DNA of 64,000 nucleotides from DASWYT01 sp965246875 (GCA_965246875.1 CBDFFU010000003.1:1240001-1304000), one strand, 5' to 3'. Counted from the first letter of the stretch, positions 1 through 8,969 are shown. Program-made: numbers and translations. The notes: generated by a model from the letters alone, not told the origin.

Positions 1-117
1 ACCAAGTGTCGGCGTACCTTGAGCGTTCATAGTCTCTACAAGCAGCTTGACTTGGGTCGATTTGCCAGACCCTTCCCCGCCTTCAAAAACAATGAAATAG
101 GGGCGAGTTGCGGTCAT
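1..117 (-). CDS. tmk: Thymidylate kinase, N-terminal fragment (runs off the left edge)
   Basis: Only the first 39 codons lie in the window. The start ATG is at 117 and one base separates it from the stop of the upstream D,D-carboxypeptidase gene. The visible peptide contains FIVFEGGEGSGKSTQ; residues 13-20 form a P-loop of the type typical of dTMP kinases, which phosphorylate dTMP to dTDP in the cytoplasm. The dac-tmk order (usually followed by holB) is common in Alphaproteobacteria. The tight spacing suggests cotranscription with dac and rlpA. The rest of the protein cannot be checked here. Confidence 0.85.
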   Translation of the reverse strand, partial: MTATRPYFIVFEGGEGSGKSTQVKLLVETMNAQGTPTLG

Positions 118-118
118 C

Positions 119-1246
119 TTATTGTCCGCCGCCGAGCAGGAGTTTCGAACGTGTGATCATGCGGTCAAAGAAGCCCATTTCGTCAATGTTTTGACCAGCA
201 TAAAGTTTATAACTGCGTGCCGGAAAATCACCCATTTTGATATTCAATGTACCGATTTCCTGACCCGCTTTGACCGGGGCTTGAACTGGTTCATTGATCA
301 CGGTTGTGACATGTAATTTGTCCTGCTCACCGACTTTGTAGATACCTTTGATATTTTCATTGACCACAACGGGAACAGTTGCCTGTTGACCGAACCAGAC
401 TTTAGCCTGATCAACTGTATCGCCTTTTTTATACAGGCTGACCGGCAGGAAGTTGCGGAAACCCCAATCCAGCAATTTCACACCTTCATCAGCGCGTTCC
501 TGCATCGAGTTCAAACCGTTAAACACCATAATCAAGCGGCGGCCATTTTGGACAGCCGACCCGATTAAACCATAACCGGCAATTTCTGTGTGGCCGGTTT
601 TGACACCGTCGGCACCAATATTGCGATAGAGTAATGGATTGCGGTTGCCTTGCTTGATGTTGTTATAACTGAATTCTTTTTGGGAATAGAAATGATAATA
701 TTCCGGAAAATCGGTGATCAGGCGATACGCCATCAACGCCAGGTCGTAACACGTCGAGTAATGGTTCGGGTCCGGCATGCCGCTGGCATTCATAAAATGG
801 CTGTTCTTCATACCCAGTTGCAAAGCAGTTTTATTGAGCTGTTCGGCAAACGCGCTTTCTGAACCGGACACGGCCTCGGCCAATGCAACCGCCGCGTCGT
901 TGCCTGATTGCACAATTACACCCTGGACCAGATTTTCAACTTTGACCTGCTCATTGAGGGGTGCAAACATTTTAGACCCTTCCATCTTCCAGGCATTCTG
1001 GCTGATGGTGACAGTATCCGTCATTTTGAGACGGCCCTGCTTGATGGCATCAAAGACGACATACATCGTCAAGACTTTGCTCATACTGCTGGTCGGCATG
1101 TGTTCTTGTGAATTTTTCTCGTAGAGGATGCTGCGCGTATCGACATCAATCAACACCGCTTCTTTTGCCAATGTATCAAAGGCTTGCGCCTGTGCGTTGT
1201 GCGGCAAACACGCTAATAGCAGACAGACGGCAGCAACAAAACGCAT
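119..1246 (-). CDS. D-alanyl-D-alanine carboxypeptidase (PBP5/6 type, peptidase S11)
   Basis: A 375-residue periplasmic enzyme that trims the terminal D-Ala from peptidoglycan stem peptides. A signal peptide is visible (residues 1-20, ending AQA). The three active-site motifs are intact: SMSK at 54-57 with the acylated Ser54, SGN at 114-116 and KTG at 216-218. A PBP5-type C-terminal beta domain follows (about 270-365). The end resembles the amphipathic anchor of this family (FFDRMITRSKLLL). It lies between rlpA and tmk on the same strand, a usual alphaproteobacterial arrangement (dacC/dacF). The paralogue name cannot be fixed from sequence alone. Confidence 0.92.
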   Translation of the reverse strand: MRFVAAVCLLLACLPHNAQAQAFDTLAKEAVLIDVDTRSILYEKNSQEHMPTSSMSKVLTMYVVFDAIKQGRLKMTDTVTISQNAWKMEGSKMFAPLNEQVKVENLVQGVIVQSGNDAAVALAEAVSGSESAFAEQLNKTALQLGMKNSHFMNASGMPDPNHYSTCYDLALMAYRLITDFPEYYHFYSQKEFSYNNIKQGNRNPLLYRNIGADGVKTGHTEIAGYGLIGSAVQNGRRLIMVFNGLNSMQERADEGVKLLDWGFRNFLPVSLYKKGDTVDQAKVWFGQQATVPVVVNENIKGIYKVGEQDKLHVTTVINEPVQAPVKAGQEIGTLNIKMGDFPARSYKLYAGQNIDEMGFFDRMITRSKLLLGGGQ

Positions 1247-1319
1247 GGTATCCTCAAAAAATCACAGTCGAAGCTGGATGCAGTTTAAAACACACCCATC
1301 ATAAATCAAGCTGCACAGT

Positions 1320-2321
1320 TTATTCAACGACAATACGCGCGGCGGGATAGCCGGACTTGATCGTTTTCGCCAACAAGCGGTCGGCCTGCTCCACATTAGC
1401 CACCGGGCCGATCTGTACACGACTGAACGTGCGGCCATTCACCATGGCTGGTGCCAAACGTGTCGGCCCCAGATCCACCAGTTTGTTGGCCAGTAACTGC
1501 GCATTGCCGGCGTTGCCGAATGACCCAACCTGTACAAAAATATTGGTGTCATGCACCGGGAATTTCCGCACGGTTTGATGGCTGAAATCATTCAAATCAG
1601 TTTGTGCCACTTGTGCGGCTGGCAGTGCCGCGGCGGGTGCGACATCGGTCATTGTGCCATAAGATGTATCGGCAGACGCGACTTCGGTTTCGGTTGGTTG
1701 CTCATCACCTTGCTGTGACAGCATGGCCATCTGGTTTTGCGGTGACAGGCCACGACGTGCAGCATCCGCCACAATCCGGCTTTCACGATCTAAAACTTGT
1801 ACCCTGACTTTGGCCGTACCCGCCCCAATCATGCCCAGTAATTCTGCCGCACGTTTTGAGACATCCATCACGCGCCCGCGTTTGAACGGCCCGCGGTCAT
1901 TGACGCGCACGACGACCGACCGGCCATTATCCAGATTGGTTACGCGCGCAATACAAGGCAATTGTAACGTCGGGTGTGCTGCGGTCAGCGTGTAGGAATC
2001 ATACGGTTCGCCATTGGCGGTGCGTTTGCCATGAAAACCGGGGCCATACCAGGAGGCAATGCCGCTTTCGTCATAGCTGTAGCTTTCGGTCGGCGTATAG
2101 GTTTTCCCTAAGGCTTCATAGGGTTTGCCGATTTTGAACCCATTTTGCTGCAAACGTGAACCGCTTGGCGCATCATTGCCCTGATAATTACCTTGTGCGC
2201 TGGCATAGTTTGTATCATTGCCGCTGCGTTTGAAAAAATGCGACACATATTCGGTTTCAGCACAACCGGACAAAGCCAAGCCACAACAGATGATCAAGGT
2301 CAAAAGCAAAAAGCGGGACAT
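1320..2321 (-). CDS. rlpA: RlpA-like septal lytic transglycosylase lipoprotein with SPOR domain
   Basis: 333 residues from the chosen start. It begins with a lipoprotein signal ending in the lipobox LSGC (lipidated Cys20). A double-psi beta-barrel domain follows (about 85-180, with GIASWYGPGFHGKRTANGE and the conserved NDRGPF), then a spacer rich in Ala/Thr/Gln and a C-terminal SPOR domain (about 260-333, FVQVGSFGNAGNAQLLANKL). SPOR domains bind denuded glycan strands at the division septum, and RlpA cleaves such strands. I chose the ATG at 2321 rather than 2330 because AAGG abuts the upstream ATG and is well spaced only for 2321. It is followed by the D,D-carboxypeptidase gene. Confidence 0.9.
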   Translation of the reverse strand: MSRFLLLTLIICCGLALSGCAETEYVSHFFKRSGNDTNYASAQGNYQGNDAPSGSRLQQNGFKIGKPYEALGKTYTPTESYSYDESGIASWYGPGFHGKRTANGEPYDSYTLTAAHPTLQLPCIARVTNLDNGRSVVVRVNDRGPFKRGRVMDVSKRAAELLGMIGAGTAKVRVQVLDRESRIVADAARRGLSPQNQMAMLSQQGDEQPTETEVASADTSYGTMTDVAPAAALPAAQVAQTDLNDFSHQTVRKFPVHDTNIFVQVGSFGNAGNAQLLANKLVDLGPTRLAPAMVNGRTFSRVQIGPVANVEQADRLLAKTIKSGYPAARIVVE

Positions 2322-2343
2322 GAGGTTCATCCTTGTGGACTGA

Positions 2344-3357
2344 TTAATTTAAATTGTTGGCTAGCGTTGCCACACCTGTGGCGAAATAACCCGAATTATT
2401 CCAACGCAACAGCACGTCGAAATTCGCATAGATCATGTAAGCCGGGCCATCCAACCCATCAGGCGCATATAAACGCGCCGGCAGATCAACGAGATTGTCG
2501 ATGTTTTGCACACCTAGTTGCTGCCATTGCGCAATCGAACGTGGCGCTTTATCGCGGCCGACGATGGAGGGATCAATCGGTGTCGCAATAGATACTTTTT
2601 GCGCGACCGGTTCATTGGGATGCCAGCCAACCTGACGCAGGAAATTAGCCGAGCTGGTAAAAACGTCTGGCAAGGATGTCCAGATATCTGCAACACCGTC
2701 ACCATTCCCATCTGCAGCATATTTCAGGTATGAGCTTGGCATGAATTGGCATTGGCCCATGGCACCGGCCCATGACCCTTGTAGCGTTTTCGGGTCACGC
2801 CCGACCTGTTGCACGATCTGAATAAAATTGCCGAGTTCTTTTTCAAAAAATGCGCGACGGCGGCCTTCATATGCGAGTGTAGCGAGCGCGTCGCCGATGG
2901 GATAACCGCCCATAACGGCACCATAAGACGTTTCCTTGCCCCACAGCGCAACAAGAACATTGGCGGGAACACCAGTTTGCTGTGCAACGGCATTCAGCGT
3001 CGAATAATTGTCAGCAAGTTTGGCACGGCCTCTGGCGATGCGATCAGCGGTAATAGTTTTGTCGAGATATTGCTGCAATGTCAGCTGGCTTTCCGGCTGT
3101 TTTTTATCCAGCGGGATAACCTTGGGTTGGAACTGCACCGATTGCATGACTAATCGTGTCGTTGCCGGATCATAACCAGTGGCAATCGCGCGCGTGGTGA
3201 AATCATCGGCCCATTGACGGAAACCGGCAGCATCAACGGTTGTGGCTGTTGGTTGGCTGATCAAACCTTGATCGAGGTCTGTTTGTAAATTGGCACGGGT
3301 TGTCGACGCACAGGCCGCGATACAGGCTGAGAGCAAAAACAGGAGAAGAAACCGCAT
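2344..3357 (-). CDS. Lytic murein transglycosylase, MltB family lipoprotein
   Basis: 337 residues. The signal peptide ends in a probable lipobox (IAAC, Cys16). The SLT_2 domain covers most of the protein: the catalytic glutamate is E142 in LWGKETSYG, followed by GGYPIGDALATLAYEGRRRAFF and the conserved GSWAGAMGQCQFMPSSYLKYAADGNGDG block. Such enzymes cleave the MurNAc-GlcNAc bond to give 1,6-anhydro ends. An in-frame ATG at 3387 also exists. I prefer 3357 because it has AAGG at good spacing and a normal signal peptide, and because a hairpin occupies 3386-3418. It lies 22 bp before rlpA, which suggests a cell-wall remodelling operon. Confidence 0.88.
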   Translation of the reverse strand: MRFLLLFLLSACIAACASTTRANLQTDLDQGLISQPTATTVDAAGFRQWADDFTTRAIATGYDPATTRLVMQSVQFQPKVIPLDKKQPESQLTLQQYLDKTITADRIARGRAKLADNYSTLNAVAQQTGVPANVLVALWGKETSYGAVMGGYPIGDALATLAYEGRRRAFFEKELGNFIQIVQQVGRDPKTLQGSWAGAMGQCQFMPSSYLKYAADGNGDGVADIWTSLPDVFTSSANFLRQVGWHPNEPVAQKVSIATPIDPSIVGRDKAPRSIAQWQQLGVQNIDNLVDLPARLYAPDGLDGPAYMIYANFDVLLRWNNSGYFATGVATLANNLN

Positions 3358-3385
3358 CAATCGTGCCTTGTCATTATGCTTTTTC

Positions 3386-3418
3386 AAAGGGCGACCGGAC
3401 GGGTCCGGCTTGTCCCTT
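3386..3418 (-). other. Intergenic hairpin upstream of the transglycosylase gene
   Basis: CCGGAC/GTCCGG separated by two bases, with an outer AAGGG/CCCTT pairing and mismatched bases between. It lies between the YdcF-like gene and the transglycosylase. There is no U-run, so it is not a clear terminator; it could act as an mRNA processing or stability element. Confidence 0.35.
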
Positions 3419-3430
3419 CTTCTAGCATCT

Positions 3431-4207
3431 TCATGCCTTGCCGGAAAGCCGGTAGACGATCAGACCGATATATTCCTGCACCGCTTTATCGATGCGTTCC
3501 AGGTTGTAACGCAGATTGCCACCACTCAGACCCGTCCAGCCACCTGAGACATAATCAACGGGGTATGGGATCATTTCCCAGCCGGCATGTTGGGCAACAG
3601 CCATCGCGCGTGGCATGTGCGCAGCAGAAGTAATTAACAGCCAGTTTTGGTTTGGCTGTGGTTTCACCAATTCCTGACTGTCTATAATATTTTCATAAGT
3701 GTTACGCGACTGGCGTTCGAAAATAAAACGATCCGTGTTCAGCCGCCACATCTGGAACAGGATTTTAGCCAGGTCTGCTTCGGTCTGGGTGTGGCCTTGG
3801 GTTGATCCGCCGGCATAAACGATTGTGGCATCCGGGTAACGGCGGATCAACGGTACGGCATAGACAATGCGCTCCGCCTGCCCGTTCATGGCAACCAGAC
3901 CATGGTAAGCCGTGATGTTTTCATCAAGAGCCGCTCCTAAAATCAAGACACCGTCAATTTTAGCGGGTAGTTTTAAGGCTGGCGGCGATTGAACCTCTAA
4001 CGGGAAAATCAGCCAATCACCAATCGGTACAGTCAATAACAAGATATAAGTGATAATGCAAAACCAGGCGCCGCGTTTGGCGTTGCGTTTCCACCAGGGT
4101 TTGGCTTTTGCCAGTGTCAGCCCCAACAGGCAGAAAACTGTGACCAAGGCCAACACATGGCTGGGTGCCGCAAAAAGCCAGAAGAGTTTTGACAGGGTAA
4201 AGAACAT
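3431..4207 (-). CDS. YdcF/ElyC-like DUF218 membrane protein
   Basis: 258 residues. Two N-terminal membrane segments are visible (about 10-33 and 47-65), followed by a soluble DUF218 domain (about 80-240). Motifs typical of the family are present: DGVLILGAAL near the start of the domain, AGGSTQG, SRNTYENI and TSAAHMPRAM. The family includes ElyC and SanA, which affect envelope integrity in E. coli; the biochemical reaction is unproven. It is transcribed in the same direction as the transglycosylase and rlpA genes, which fits an envelope role. Start ATG at 4207; no strong ribosome binding site is visible. Confidence 0.8.
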   Translation of the reverse strand: MFFTLSKLFWLFAAPSHVLALVTVFCLLGLTLAKAKPWWKRNAKRGAWFCIITYILLLTVPIGDWLIFPLEVQSPPALKLPAKIDGVLILGAALDENITAYHGLVAMNGQAERIVYAVPLIRRYPDATIVYAGGSTQGHTQTEADLAKILFQMWRLNTDRFIFERQSRNTYENIIDSQELVKPQPNQNWLLITSAAHMPRAMAVAQHAGWEMIPYPVDYVSGGWTGLSGGNLRYNLERIDKAVQEYIGLIVYRLSGKA

Positions 4208-4325
4208 AAGAGCGAGATTATCGGAACTGCAATGATGTGTCGAGGGAGAGAATGTAATTGCGTCCTGTAGCAGCTTCCTTTAACTTGATAAATAAGCAAA
4301 CACATAATAGATGGAGACAATAACA

Positions 4326-5162
4326 ATGAATAAAATCTATCTCTGCCTTTTGACTGTTGGTTTGTCATTGTCTGCAGCATTAGCGCATGCCGACGAAGCC
4401 GCCTTTGCGCGTGTCATGAAAACGAAAACACTCAATTGCGGGTATATCATTGTGCCACCGTATATCACCAAGGATGCCAACACTGGCAAAATGGGTGGCA
4501 TCAATTACGAGATGATGGAAGCCATTGGCCGTAATCTGGGCGTGAAGATCAATTGGTCAACCGAAATCGGTGTCGGTGATGTGGCTGCGGCCCTCGCTGC
4601 CAATAAATTTGATGTCATGTGCCAAACCTTGTGGCCCAGTGCGGCGCGTTACAACGGCGTGACATTGGCAAACCGCCCGGAATTTTACAGTGCGATTTAT
4701 GCCGTTGTGCGGGCGGATGACAAACGGTTTGATGCCGATTTAGCGAAAGCGAATATAGCAACCGTGACAGCCGCTGCTGTTGACGGTGATTTTAGTGCGG
4801 ATCTGGTTGCGGAAAAATTGCCGAACGCCAAAAAAGATTTTGTAGCGCCATCGGCGTCCTTGGGTGATTACATCATGCAATTAACCACGAAAAAGGCTGA
4901 TATCTTATTCATGGATAAAGGCAGTATGAACGACTTTGCCAAAACCAGTCCAGACAAGATCAAAATTGTACCCGGCATTCCAGCAGTCCGTATCTATGGC
5001 GAGCATTTAGCAGTCAAACCCGGCGAATATCGCTTGCGCGACATGGTGGATATGGCCACATTGCAACTGGTTAATGACGGCACGTTTGAAGATTTAGTCA
5101 AGCGTTATGCAGCGGAGTATAAAACCGAGATTTATGCGTCAAAGCGAGATATTGCAAAGTAA
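4326..5162 (+). CDS. Periplasmic solute-binding protein, family 3 (amino-acid type)
   Basis: 278 residues with a clear signal peptide (MNKIYLCLLTVGLSLSAALAHADE). The fold is that of SBP_bac_3: an early TLNCGYIIVPPY strand, a MGGINYEMMEAIGRNLGV segment and a C-terminal TLQLVNDGTFEDLVKRYAAEY helix. These proteins bind amino acids or related small molecules for ABC import or sensing. No permease or ATPase gene is adjacent, so the ligand and partner are unknown. I chose the ATG at 4326 over 4311 because GGAGA at 4313-4317 is well placed for it. The gene is divergent from the YdcF-like gene, so the promoter is in 4208-4310. Confidence 0.85.
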   Translation: MNKIYLCLLTVGLSLSAALAHADEAAFARVMKTKTLNCGYIIVPPYITKDANTGKMGGINYEMMEAIGRNLGVKINWSTEIGVGDVAAALAANKFDVMCQTLWPSAARYNGVTLANRPEFYSAIYAVVRADDKRFDADLAKANIATVTAAAVDGDFSADLVAEKLPNAKKDFVAPSASLGDYIMQLTTKKADILFMDKGSMNDFAKTSPDKIKIVPGIPAVRIYGEHLAVKPGEYRLRDMVDMATLQLVNDGTFEDLVKRYAAEYKTEIYASKRDIAK

Positions 5163-5180
5163 GCTGAATTCATAAAATTT

Positions 5181-5981
5181 TTATGACGGACTGCTTGGTT
5201 TGTGATTATTGTGTTCGCCATCACCATTAACTGCAATTTCAAGCGCTTCTTTGGCGCGTGTAAATTGTTTTGATAACCAACTCGGTTCAGCAGACTTGGG
5301 TTTATCCTTCGCGAAAATTTGCACAAAGCAAGATCCCGTCCATATTCCAGCAGCAATGGCCAAAGCGGGATTGTTATCCGCATTTAAAGCACCTTGTAGT
5401 AATAGGCCATTCGTTAAGACGCCAAACGCACCCAGAAACGCGTACGGATATTCTTTCACAACGCTGGCAATATTCTCTTTAAATTGAGCTAAAGTAGATT
5501 TTGATTCTGCATGTCGTAAGGATTTATCGATTTGCTCAGAAAAGTCTGAATTTAAAACAATATCATTCTGGTTTGCAATCTTATCTTCTTTCCGTTCATT
5601 CCAAGCTTTTTTATACGATCTAACAGCTGTGTGTCCAACCAATCCAAGTAGCGTTAATTTTGCACCTGTAGACCATAGATTGTGGCCTTCTAAAATTGTC
5701 TCATAGGTTAAGCCACTCAAACTCACAAATCCAATCGTGTTTGCAACAGCGACACCCATAGGACGATCTCCCCAAACAGAAGAAATCACCGCGGACGTTA
5801 CAGCAACACCACCAACAGTGGTTGAAACAGGGCTGGATGTCCAATCAATCGGCTGATGTTGCAATGCTGAGTTGATGATACCACTGCCAATCATTGTCGA
5901 ATTTGCGGCAATAAGACCATAACCAAATACTTTGCCGAGTTTTTCACGGAAGTTGCTTTCAGTATTATCTTTTTCAGTCAT
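5181..5981 (-). CDS. Hypothetical membrane protein, tandem paralogue 1
   Basis: 266 residues, function not recognised. Several hydrophobic or small-residue segments (about 18-40, 52-70, 75-95, 103-115, 175-197 and 205-222) suggest a multi-pass membrane protein with a charged, Lys/Glu-rich central loop. It is clearly related to the protein encoded at 5994-6704: both share an N-terminal pattern of (A)AN-S-MI followed by IN-A, a PIDW motif, then S(L)T.GG/GL.A.(T)S. There are 12 bp between the two genes. Both end in charged tails. It is convergent with the binding-protein gene. Base composition is more AT-rich than the flanking core genes. Confidence 0.7.
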   Translation of the reverse strand: MTEKDNTESNFREKLGKVFGYGLIAANSTMIGSGIINSALQHQPIDWTSSPVSTTVGGVAVTSAVISSVWGDRPMGVAVANTIGFVSLSGLTYETILEGHNLWSTGAKLTLLGLVGHTAVRSYKKAWNERKEDKIANQNDIVLNSDFSEQIDKSLRHAESKSTLAQFKENIASVVKEYPYAFLGAFGVLTNGLLLQGALNADNNPALAIAAGIWTGSCFVQIFAKDKPKSAEPSWLSKQFTRAKEALEIAVNGDGEHNNHKPSSPS

Positions 5982-5993
5982 TTCAATTCACTT

Positions 5994-6704
5994 TTATATC
6001 TGGGGTTCAGGAAGTATTTTTTTATCAGCAGCTTTTGCATCAACTTTTGGTAGAGAGGCTGCATTCATTGTTGCAACTGTTGTCCATAGGGGCGATGAAA
6101 TCATCAAAGATAAATCATCAAAATCTTTAAATGCACCATAGACCAAACTTAAATTTGTCGTGATACGGGCCAACCCTATTGCACCAAATGGATATTTTTT
6201 ATTAAGCGAACCAATATTTTGTTTAAATGTTCTGAACAACTTTGATTTGTTTTCATCTGTATGTTCATGTTCAATTTTTGACTCTGTCTTCGGTTTTACG
6301 CCCTCATTGTTGAGTTTGTAAGCGGTGTAAACCGTATAAGCCGTCATACCTGTATTGACTAGTTTACCAATGGTGGAAATAAGGGGCAGTTGATCGACGA
6401 CAGTTTTAGCTGTCAGCATACTGACACTGCATAAACCAACACTCTGAGAATAAAATTTTCCTTTCATTCCCGGAACTGTCTTTGCGATAATTGATGATGA
6501 GAGTGCAACAAGGCCAATGGTTAAAGACAATGGATCTTTATAGATGGAAGACCAATCAATTGGATTCCCATGAAAAGCATTGTTGATCGGCCCATTCAAG
6601 ATCATGCTAAAATTGGCTGCCATGCCAGGATAGGAAGCATATTGCGCAAGCTTTGAGCGAATTCCATCATTTTCGGTTGTTTTATTAGATATTGAATTTG
6701 TCAT
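5994..6704 (-). CDS. Hypothetical membrane protein, tandem paralogue 2
   Basis: 236 residues, function not recognised. It shares with its downstream neighbour the layout of a polar N-terminus, an AANFSMI..PINNAF segment, the PIDW motif at about 50, several short hydrophobic stretches, a charged central loop (KPKTESKIEHEHTDENKSK) and a second hydrophobic half (YPFGAIGLARITTNLSLVYGAF). The pair most likely arose by tandem duplication. ATG at 6704. The upstream region is AT-rich and lies before tRNA-Ser, so this block may be an old insertion, but no mobility gene is visible. Confidence 0.68.
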   Translation of the reverse strand: MTNSISNKTTENDGIRSKLAQYASYPGMAANFSMILNGPINNAFHGNPIDWSSIYKDPLSLTIGLVALSSSIIAKTVPGMKGKFYSQSVGLCSVSMLTAKTVVDQLPLISTIGKLVNTGMTAYTVYTAYKLNNEGVKPKTESKIEHEHTDENKSKLFRTFKQNIGSLNKKYPFGAIGLARITTNLSLVYGAFKDFDDLSLMISSPLWTTVATMNAASLPKVDAKAADKKILPEPQI

Positions 6705-6822
6705 AGTTGAAACATAATAAATCGTTATAAATATGTCAACAATATTGTGAAAATTAAATTTTTGGCTCTGAATGCAACATTTACTTGTCCTGAAGAGCGT
6801 TAATTGCTAAACCTAATCCGTC

Positions 6823-6910
6823 GGAAGGGTGGTCGAGCGGTTGAAGGCATCGGTCTTGAAAACCGACGAGGTGCAAGCCTCCGTGGGTTCGAATCCCACC
6901 CCTTCCGCCA
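6823..6910 (+). tRNA. tRNA-Ser (anticodon UGA)
   Basis: An 88-nt class II tRNA with encoded CCA. The acceptor stem GGAAGGG (6823-6829) pairs with CCCTTCC (6900-6906); discriminator G is at 6907 and CCA at 6908-6910. The anticodon stem is TCGGT/ACCGA (6850-6854/6862-6866) with loop CTTGAAA, giving anticodon TGA at 6857-6859. The long variable arm and the TTCGAAT T-loop are present. Confidence 0.96.
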
Positions 6911-6945
6911 TTTTGCTTGAACAGGCATAGCCTGTTTTAGCAAAA
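6911..6945 (+). terminator. Long hairpin directly after tRNA-Ser
   Basis: TTTTGCT..AACAGGC (6911-6925) pairs with GCCTGTT..AGCAAAA (6929-6945) around a 3-nt ATA loop, with two mismatches in the middle. It starts at the base after the CCA end, so it probably ends or processes the tRNA transcript. The remaining 6946-7119 holds a further GC-rich stretch with short repeats (GGCTTTGCC, GAAGCC copies) and no gene that I can support. Confidence 0.55.
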
Positions 6946-7119
6946 TGCAGAACGGGAATCGGGATGAGAAGCCTGTTCGACCACGAAAAGGCTTTGCCTT
7001 TGAAGGCGCGGCGGAGTGAAACGAAGCCAATCCCAATTATTATTTTTCACCAACCCCTAACCTCGCGCCGCGATGTGACACGCTGCTAAAAATAACAAAT
7101 TAATTGCTGTGTGATTATC

Positions 7120-8919
7120 ATGTCCCGTTCGACGCCGCTCAATGTTCCCTTACAAGACATTTTTCAATTTGTCTGGCGCTATTACAGCCGGCACAAGGGT
7201 AAAGTCTGTTCCACGTATCTGCTGGTGACGCTGGCCGGTTGCGCTAGCTTAGGCAACCCATTTGCTTATCAATGGATGGTGAATGTTGCCAGCCAGACGC
7301 TGGCTGACCGGCAGTTTGGCAACATCATCTGGCCCATTATCGCGGTGGTTGCGTCCAGCTTTGTCTATCACGTTTTTCGCCGGTCGTCCGAGATTATCGG
7401 CTGCGTCACCAACAGCCGTGTGCAAGCGAATATCGCGTGGGAAGTGACCAGCAAAATCCACAATTTTGAAACGGAATGGCATGCTAACCATTTTGTGGGA
7501 TCAATGGTCACGGCCATCAAACGCGGCCGCGGGTCAACGCATATGCTGGCTGACCAGATCATGTATGAATTCTGGCCAACGATTTTTGTCGTGACCTTTA
7601 CCATTGGCTTTATGTTTCAACGGTCAGCCGTTATCGGCTGCTTCTTTGTCGCCTTTGCCATTTTATTCGTCATTCTGAACATCCTGATTAGCCAGAAATT
7701 CGTTTTGCCGCACAACCGACGTTACAGTGCCGAAGACAGCAAGCTTGGCGGTACGGTTGCCGACAGCCTGACTGGACACACGATTGCGAAATCGTTTGGC
7801 GCCGAAAAACGGGAACAAAAACACCTGAAAAAAGCCAGCAGAGAATGGCAGGCCGCCGCACAAAATGCCTGGATGCGCATCGATTTCATGGCATTCATGC
7901 AAAACATGATGAGCAACACCGGTCGGATCGGTGCGTTGATGATTGCCGGCTATTATTGGACACAAGGCACATTTACCGCCGGCGACATGATCTATGTTCT
8001 GATGGCGCAACGGGTGATGAGCGATTATCTTGATAATATTGGTAATAATTTAAACAAAGTCATCACGGCCATCAACGATATGGAAGAAGCCGTTGCCTGG
8101 TCAAACCGCAAACCGTTGATCCAGTCGCCAGTGCTGGCAACCGATGCAACGATTACCGATGGACGCATCGAGTTTCACAATGTGACATTTGCATACAACG
8201 AACAGGCACAACCGGCCTTAATCGATTTCAATTTGACCATCAACGCCGGTGAGAAAATCGCATTGGTCGGCCCGTCGGGCGGTGGCAAAAGTACGGTGTT
8301 GAAAATCCTGCAGCGATTTTATGAGCCGCAACAAGGCACAATTTCCATTGACGGGCATCTGATCGAAGAATTGAACTTGTCGGTCTTGCGTTCTGCCATG
8401 GCATTGGTGCCGCAGGACCCGATTTTGTTTCACCGCAGTCTGATGGACAATATTGCTTACGCAAAACCAAAAATATCGCCGGAATTGGTTTATGCTGCCG
8501 CTCAGGCTGCGCAAATTGCGCCGCTGATCGAAAGCCTGCCATTAAAGTATGAAACATTTGTCGGTGAGCGCGGCATTAAATTATCGGGCGGTGAACGGCA
8601 ACGTGTCGCCATCGCCCGCGCGATTTTGGCCGACACGCCGATCTTGTTACTGGATGAAGCCACTTCTGCGTTAGACAGCGAAAGCGAAGAAGAAATCCAA
8701 AAAGGCATCGCTGCTGCATCCGCTGGCCGCACGATGATCGCCATTGCGCACCGTTTGTCGACCATTCAGTCTGTCGACCGGATTATCGTGATTGCTCGCG
8801 GCCGCATCATTGAGCAAGGATCGCATGCGGAATTGATTAACCAAAGTGGCGGTCTCTACCGGCGCTTGTATGAATCACAGGCCAAAGGCTTTTTGCCGGA
8901 TCATTTGCTCACGAATTAA
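7120..8919 (+). CDS. ABC exporter, fused permease and ATPase (MsbA-like half-transporter)
   Basis: About 600 residues: an N-terminal six-helix ABC transmembrane domain (about 25-320) and a C-terminal nucleotide-binding domain. Walker A GPSGGGKST is at about 384-392, the Q-loop in VPQDPILF, signature LSGGERQ at about 488, Walker B ILLLDEATSALD, and the switch histidine in AIAHRLST. Such half-transporters work as dimers in the inner membrane and export lipids, peptides or drugs. I cannot assign a substrate. The ATG at 7120 is preferred over an in-frame GTG at 7111; no strong ribosome binding site is seen for either. A terminator follows at 8925-8948, oriented mainly for the opposing fasciclin gene. 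Confidence 0.88.
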   Translation: MSRSTPLNVPLQDIFQFVWRYYSRHKGKVCSTYLLVTLAGCASLGNPFAYQWMVNVASQTLADRQFGNIIWPIIAVVASSFVYHVFRRSSEIIGCVTNSRVQANIAWEVTSKIHNFETEWHANHFVGSMVTAIKRGRGSTHMLADQIMYEFWPTIFVVTFTIGFMFQRSAVIGCFFVAFAILFVILNILISQKFVLPHNRRYSAEDSKLGGTVADSLTGHTIAKSFGAEKREQKHLKKASREWQAAAQNAWMRIDFMAFMQNMMSNTGRIGALMIAGYYWTQGTFTAGDMIYVLMAQRVMSDYLDNIGNNLNKVITAINDMEEAVAWSNRKPLIQSPVLATDATITDGRIEFHNVTFAYNEQAQPALIDFNLTINAGEKIALVGPSGGGKSTVLKILQRFYEPQQGTISIDGHLIEELNLSVLRSAMALVPQDPILFHRSLMDNIAYAKPKISPELVYAAAQAAQIAPLIESLPLKYETFVGERGIKLSGGERQRVAIARAILADTPILLLDEATSALDSESEEEIQKGIAAASAGRTMIAIAHRLSTIQSVDRIIVIARGRIIEQGSHAELINQSGGLYRRLYESQAKGFLPDHLLTN

Positions 8920-8924
8920 AAAAA

Positions 8925-8948
8925 AACGCCTGCGTTGCTGCAGGCGTT
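8925..8948 (-). terminator. Rho-independent terminator for the fasciclin gene (possibly bidirectional)
   Basis: AACGCCTGC (8925-8933) pairs perfectly with GCAGGCGTT (8940-8948) around a 6-nt loop. Read on the minus strand, the stem is followed by a run of Ts (the A-run at 8918-8926 on the plus strand). Read on the plus strand there are only three Ts, so termination of the ABC exporter gene would be weaker. Confidence 0.85.
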
Positions 8949-8969
8949 TGATACTGCATAGTGTTAAAT

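Noticed and set aside
3290..3633. Plus-strand ORFs over the transglycosylase and YdcF-like genes
   Set aside because: They are shadows of well-supported minus-strand genes and have no family features.
6800..7036. Minus-strand ORF antisense to tRNA-Ser (with GWDSNPRRLAPRRFSRP)
   Set aside because: It is the reverse complement of the tRNA and its flank, a well-known false protein.
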